The notes beneath the pieces were generated by a model, which saw only the letters and a program-made list of their open reading frames with translations, was not told where the DNA came from and made no database searches. From the NCBI GenBank assembly GCA_038117225.1, contig JAYOFM010000009.1, forward strand, positions 1-50,621: a stretch of 50,621 nucleotides of DNA, written 5' to 3'. The translations under genes were made by a program, and so were the position numbers. The DNA comes from JAYOFM01 sp038117225. Lineage in GTDB: Bacteria; Pseudomonadota; Alphaproteobacteria; Rhodospirillales; Casp-alpha2. This document shows, in pieces, positions 48,280 through 50,621 of the stretch; the first letter of the stretch is position 1; every line of letters begins with the position of its first letter.

Positions 48280-48509
48280 ATGAAGATACGACACGTAACC
48301 CTGGCAACGGCGGCGCTAGCGCTCGCCACCAAGCCGAACTGGCCAATGAGGGCATGACCATGACCTGGGTCACTCACGAGATGGACTTCGCCCGTTCGGT
48401 CGGCGATTTGATGGTTTTCGTGGACACTGGCGAGAGCGTCGAAAGCAAGTCATCGGACGAATTCTTCAAGAATCCGGAAAGCGAGCGCACCAAATTTCTC
48501 CCCAACTAG
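48280..48509 (+). pseudogene. Deletion scar of an amino-acid ABC transporter: binding-protein start joined to ATPase end
   Basis: From 48280, behind gaggagg, the frame reads MKIRHVTLATAALALA, the start of a periplasmic binding-protein signal peptide, then runs into TKPNWPMRA and a stop at 48357. In another frame from about 48333 to TAG at 48509 the sequence is the C-terminus of a GlnQ/HisP-type ATPase: ELANEGMTMTWVTHEMDFAR, then VDTGESVESKSSDEFF and FKNPESERTKFLPN. A deletion must have removed the binding protein, permeases and most of the ATPase. Both ends are recognisable, so the original operon was a polar amino-acid transporter. Confidence 0.8.
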
Positions 48510-48525
48510 ATACTGCAGCATTGAA

Positions 48526-49329
48526 ATGAACTCGTTCGCACCGCTCGATTCTGGCTTCATCGCCGCCGCGACCCGTTTCGCCGAGGATATGGCCGACACC
48601 AGCCGCGCCATCATCTCGGCCGCCATCAGCGCCGCGCCGGACGTATCGATCAAACGCGACGGCAGTTACGTGACGACCATTGACGTCGCCGTCGAGGACA
48701 GGCTGCGGGAGATGATCGGCGAACGCTATCCGGCTCACGGCATCCTCGGTGAGGAGCGCGGCGCCGAGAACGCCGACGCGGAATTTACCTGGGTCCTCGA
48801 CCCCATCGACGGCACGGCGCCGTTCGTCGCCGGTATCCCGGTTTACGGGACCCTGATCGCGCTGACCCACGGTGGACGCCCGCTGATCGGCGTCATCGAC
48901 CATCCGGCCAGCGATGACCGCTGGGTCGGCATCGCCGGCGTGTCCGCCAGCTTCAACGGCCGGCCGGTTCATACCCGCGCCGGCGGCGATCTCGCCGACG
49001 CCCTGATGACCAACAGCAATCCAGATTTCTTGACCGCCGAGGAAGCCGCCCGCTTCCACCGTCTGCGCCAACGGGTCCGCTACACTCAGTACGGCGGCAG
49101 TTGCTATGCCTACGGAGTGCTCGCCTCCGGGCGCACGGACCTTGCCATTGACGCCGATCTGGACCCACACGACATCATCGCTGGCGCCGCCGTCATCAAG
49201 GGCGCCGGCGGCAAGATCACCGACTGGTCGGGCGAGCCGATCACGCTGGCCTGGCGCGGCCAGGTGCTGGCCGCCGGTGATGCCGACCTTCACGCGGCGG
49301 CGCTCGCCGTCCTCAACGAAAACGAATGA
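48526..49329 (+). CDS. Inositol monophosphatase-family phosphatase, histidinol-phosphatase (HisN)-like
   Basis: A 267-aa Mg2+-dependent phosphatase. Metal ligands: Glu76/Glu77 (GILGEERGA), LDPIDGT (91-97) and the late Asp in LDPHDIIAGAAVIKGAGGKI. The stretch PVYGTLIALTHGGRPLIGVI DHPASDDRWVG is closer to histidinol-phosphatase HisN than to SuhB-type inositol phosphatases. The ribosome site is weak. It lies between the transporter scar and an aminotransferase and could be the next step of an amino-acid pathway; HisN function is not proven. Confidence 0.88.
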   Translation: MNSFAPLDSGFIAAATRFAEDMADTSRAIISAAISAAPDVSIKRDGSYVTTIDVAVEDRLREMIGERYPAHGILGEERGAENADAEFTWVLDPIDGTAPFVAGIPVYGTLIALTHGGRPLIGVIDHPASDDRWVGIAGVSASFNGRPVHTRAGGDLADALMTNSNPDFLTAEEAARFHRLRQRVRYTQYGGSCYAYGVLASGRTDLAIDADLDPHDIIAGAAVIKGAGGKITDWSGEPITLAWRGQVLAAGDADLHAAALAVLNENE

Positions 49330-49357
49330 ACACAAGAGCAACAGGAGCCATCCAATC

Positions 49358-50485
49358 ATGAGTACTTTTCAGCCGTTCGTCATGGAGCGCATGCAGTCCA
49401 AGTGGGAGAACGTGGTCGAGGTCAACCTTTCCGAAAGCGGCGTTCACCCGATGACCCTCGGCGAACTGATGGCCATGAACGGCGGCAGCGTCGATGAGCT
49501 GACGGACGTGGAAATCAATTATCCTCAAGCCAACGGCGCCATCGAGCTGCGCGATACCATTTCGTCGCTCTATAATGGTGCAGATCGGGACAACGTGTTG
49601 GTCACCGTGGGCGCCGCCGAAGCCAATTACCTGACCATCCACACCCTGCTGGAACCGGGCGACGAGGCGGCAATCATGCTGCCCAACTACATGCAGGTGT
49701 GGGGCGTCGCCAAGAACCGCGACGTCGACGTGAAGGAATTTCATCTGGTCGAGGAGAACGGCTGGGCACTCGACATTGAGGAATTGAACGCCGTCGTCGG
49801 CCCCAAGACCAAGCTGATCGCGGTCTGTAATCCCAACAATCCGACGGGGCGCATCATGACCGAAGCCGAAATGGATGCCGTCGTCGCCACCGCCGAGCGG
49901 GTCGGCGCCTGGATCCTCGCCGATGAGGTCTATGCCGGCGCCGAGCGGGAGCGGGAGGAAGAGACACCGAGCTTCTACGGCCGCTATGACAAGGTCATCG
50001 CCACCGGCAGCATGAGCAAAGCCTATGGGTTGCCCGGGCTGCGCGTCGGTTGGGCGGTCGGCCCGGCGCAGACGGTGGACGATATGTGGGCGCGCCACGA
50101 ATACATGACCATCGCCACGACGATGATTTCCAACAAGCTGACCAATATCGCACTATCCCCCAAGGTGCGGCCGCAGATCCGCGCCCGCACGCGGAAATGG
50201 ATTCAAGACGGCTTCCCGGTACTGGAAAAGTGGATGGCCGAGCACGGCAACACCTTCCGACTCTACCCACCCGAGGCCGCCGCCATTGCCTTCGTCCGCT
50301 ATAATCTTGACATCAACTCGACGGAACTGGTGGAGAAAATCCGCGACGACAAGAGCGTGCTGATCGTACCGGGTGACCACTTCGGCATCGATCACTGCCT
50401 GCGCATCAGCTACGGCGTGCCGCATCACCACCTGACCACAGGCCTCGATCGGGTACACGATACACTGATGGAATTGGGTGACTGA
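49358..50485 (+). CDS. Class I/II aminotransferase
   Basis: A 375-aa fold-type I PLP enzyme. Lys221 in ATGSMSKAYGLPGLRVGW binds PLP; LIAVCNPNNPTGRIM and WILADEVYAGAE give the conserved Asn and Asp/Tyr. NLSESGVHPMTLGEL at the N-terminus and NYPQANGAIELRDTISSLY are typical of the aspartate-aminotransferase group. The start at 49358 follows aggag. The frame extends upstream only as shadow of the phosphatase. Together with the next cyclodeaminase gene it suggests amino-acid interconversion; substrate open. Confidence 0.92.
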   Translation: MSTFQPFVMERMQSKWENVVEVNLSESGVHPMTLGELMAMNGGSVDELTDVEINYPQANGAIELRDTISSLYNGADRDNVLVTVGAAEANYLTIHTLLEPGDEAAIMLPNYMQVWGVAKNRDVDVKEFHLVEENGWALDIEELNAVVGPKTKLIAVCNPNNPTGRIMTEAEMDAVVATAERVGAWILADEVYAGAEREREEETPSFYGRYDKVIATGSMSKAYGLPGLRVGWAVGPAQTVDDMWARHEYMTIATTMISNKLTNIALSPKVRPQIRARTRKWIQDGFPVLEKWMAEHGNTFRLYPPEAAAIAFVRYNLDINSTELVEKIRDDKSVLIVPGDHFGIDHCLRISYGVPHHHLTTGLDRVHDTLMELGD

Positions 50486-50499
50486 CGGCGGAGGTTCCC

Positions 50500-50621
50500 A
50501 TGCGCATCGCCAATCTGGGCGAGATCAAGGCGGCCCTGTCCGGTATCGACCTGATGCCGGCTATCGAAGCCGGCTTCCGGGCGTATTCCGACGGTCGCGC
50601 CAACGTTCCGCCGGTCGGCGA
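50500..50621 (+). CDS. Ornithine cyclodeaminase family protein, N-terminus (cut by window edge)
   Basis: From the ATG at 50500, behind gcggagg, 40 residues are readable (MRIANLGEIKAALSGIDLMP, AIEAGFRAYSDGRANVPPVG), matching the N-terminal dimerisation part of ornithine cyclodeaminase/mu-crystallin proteins. The gene follows the aminotransferase by 14 bp on the same strand and continues past the edge. It is the second member of this family in the window and is more like a canonical cyclodeaminase start than the one at 11201-12187. Confidence 0.85.
   Translation, partial: MRIANLGEIKAALSGIDLMPAIEAGFRAYSDGRANVPPVG

Noticed and set aside
1..50621. Mobile elements, CRISPR arrays, tRNA or rRNA genes
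   Set aside because: No transposase or integrase frame, no spaced direct repeats and no recognisable tRNA or rRNA sequence were found on reading both strands.

Overview
The window is a gene-dense, high-GC stretch of a bacterial chromosome that looks alphaproteobacterial, most likely a Rhodospirillales-type heterotroph. That placement is inferred from gene content and codon style (TRAP and PhnCDE transport, napEDABC, dimethylglycine/sarcosine oxidase-type FAD proteins, abundant CoA-ester enzymes); no rRNA or other phylogenetic marker was available. I see no tRNA, rRNA, insertion sequence, integrase, phage gene or CRISPR array. Coding density is high and many neighbours overlap by 4 bp (ATGA), so most functions come in short operons.

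Layout. Positions 1-7.1 kb hold a LysR regulator (cut by the window edge) divergent from a TRAP transporter (dctP, dctQ, dctM). The transporter is followed by a Cys-less thiolase-like protein, its DUF35 partner and an acyl-CoA synthetase, which reads as uptake plus CoA-dependent breakdown of an organic acid. Positions 6.8-8.9 kb, on the minus strand, hold two half-size YeeE/YedE sulfur-transport proteins, a heme-binding DUF3365 protein and an AhpD-like protein, behind a 16-bp perfect inverted repeat that matches the sulfide-responsive SqrR/BigR operator pattern. Positions 8.9-18.6 kb are mixed amino-acid chemistry: enoyl-CoA hydratase, ornithine cyclodeaminase, DUF1989 plus a dialkylglycine-decarboxylase-like class III aminotransferase, two 2-oxoglutarate oxygenases, a divergent ammonia-lyase homologue without the MIO triad, and a CBS-pair protein. 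Positions 18.8-30.8 kb hold a DMGDH/sarcosine-type oxidase with GcvT domain, a Lon-like protease, an orphan LysR HTH fragment, an acyl-CoA dehydrogenase, a NodU/CmcH carbamoyltransferase directly joined to a ThDP enzyme, a frameshifted TPR (TTC38-like) gene and msrB.

Positions 30.9-35.2 kb are a compact periplasmic nitrate reductase operon, napEDABC, preceded by two Crp/Fnr-type dyads. Positions 35.2-42.6 kb contain an SDR, an enoyl-CoA hydratase, a redoxin, hemC, a MaoC hydratase, an NDP-forming acyl-CoA synthetase, an ABM protein and a Ni/Co transporter with a His-rich loop. Positions 42.9-46.5 kb are a phosphonate-type ABC transporter (phnD-phnC-phnE-phnE). Positions 46.5-50.6 kb hold a HAD phosphatase and LuxR regulator, the scar of a deleted amino-acid ABC transporter, a HisN-like phosphatase, a class I/II aminotransferase and the start of an ornithine cyclodeaminase.

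Themes: capture of small organic, nitrogen, phosphorus and sulfur compounds (TRAP, Phn, YedE, Ni/Co); amino-acid and betaine turnover; CoA-ester oxidation; and microaerobic redox balance (Nap). Both binding-protein genes (dctP, phnD) are followed by a long perfect or near-perfect hairpin before the rest of the operon, a shared expression-balancing arrangement. The strongest candidates for new biology are the SqrR/BigR-type sulfur operon, the MIO-less ammonia-lyase homologue coupled to a TauD-family oxygenase, the carbamoyltransferase-ThDP enzyme pair, and the Cys-less thiolase/DUF35 pair.
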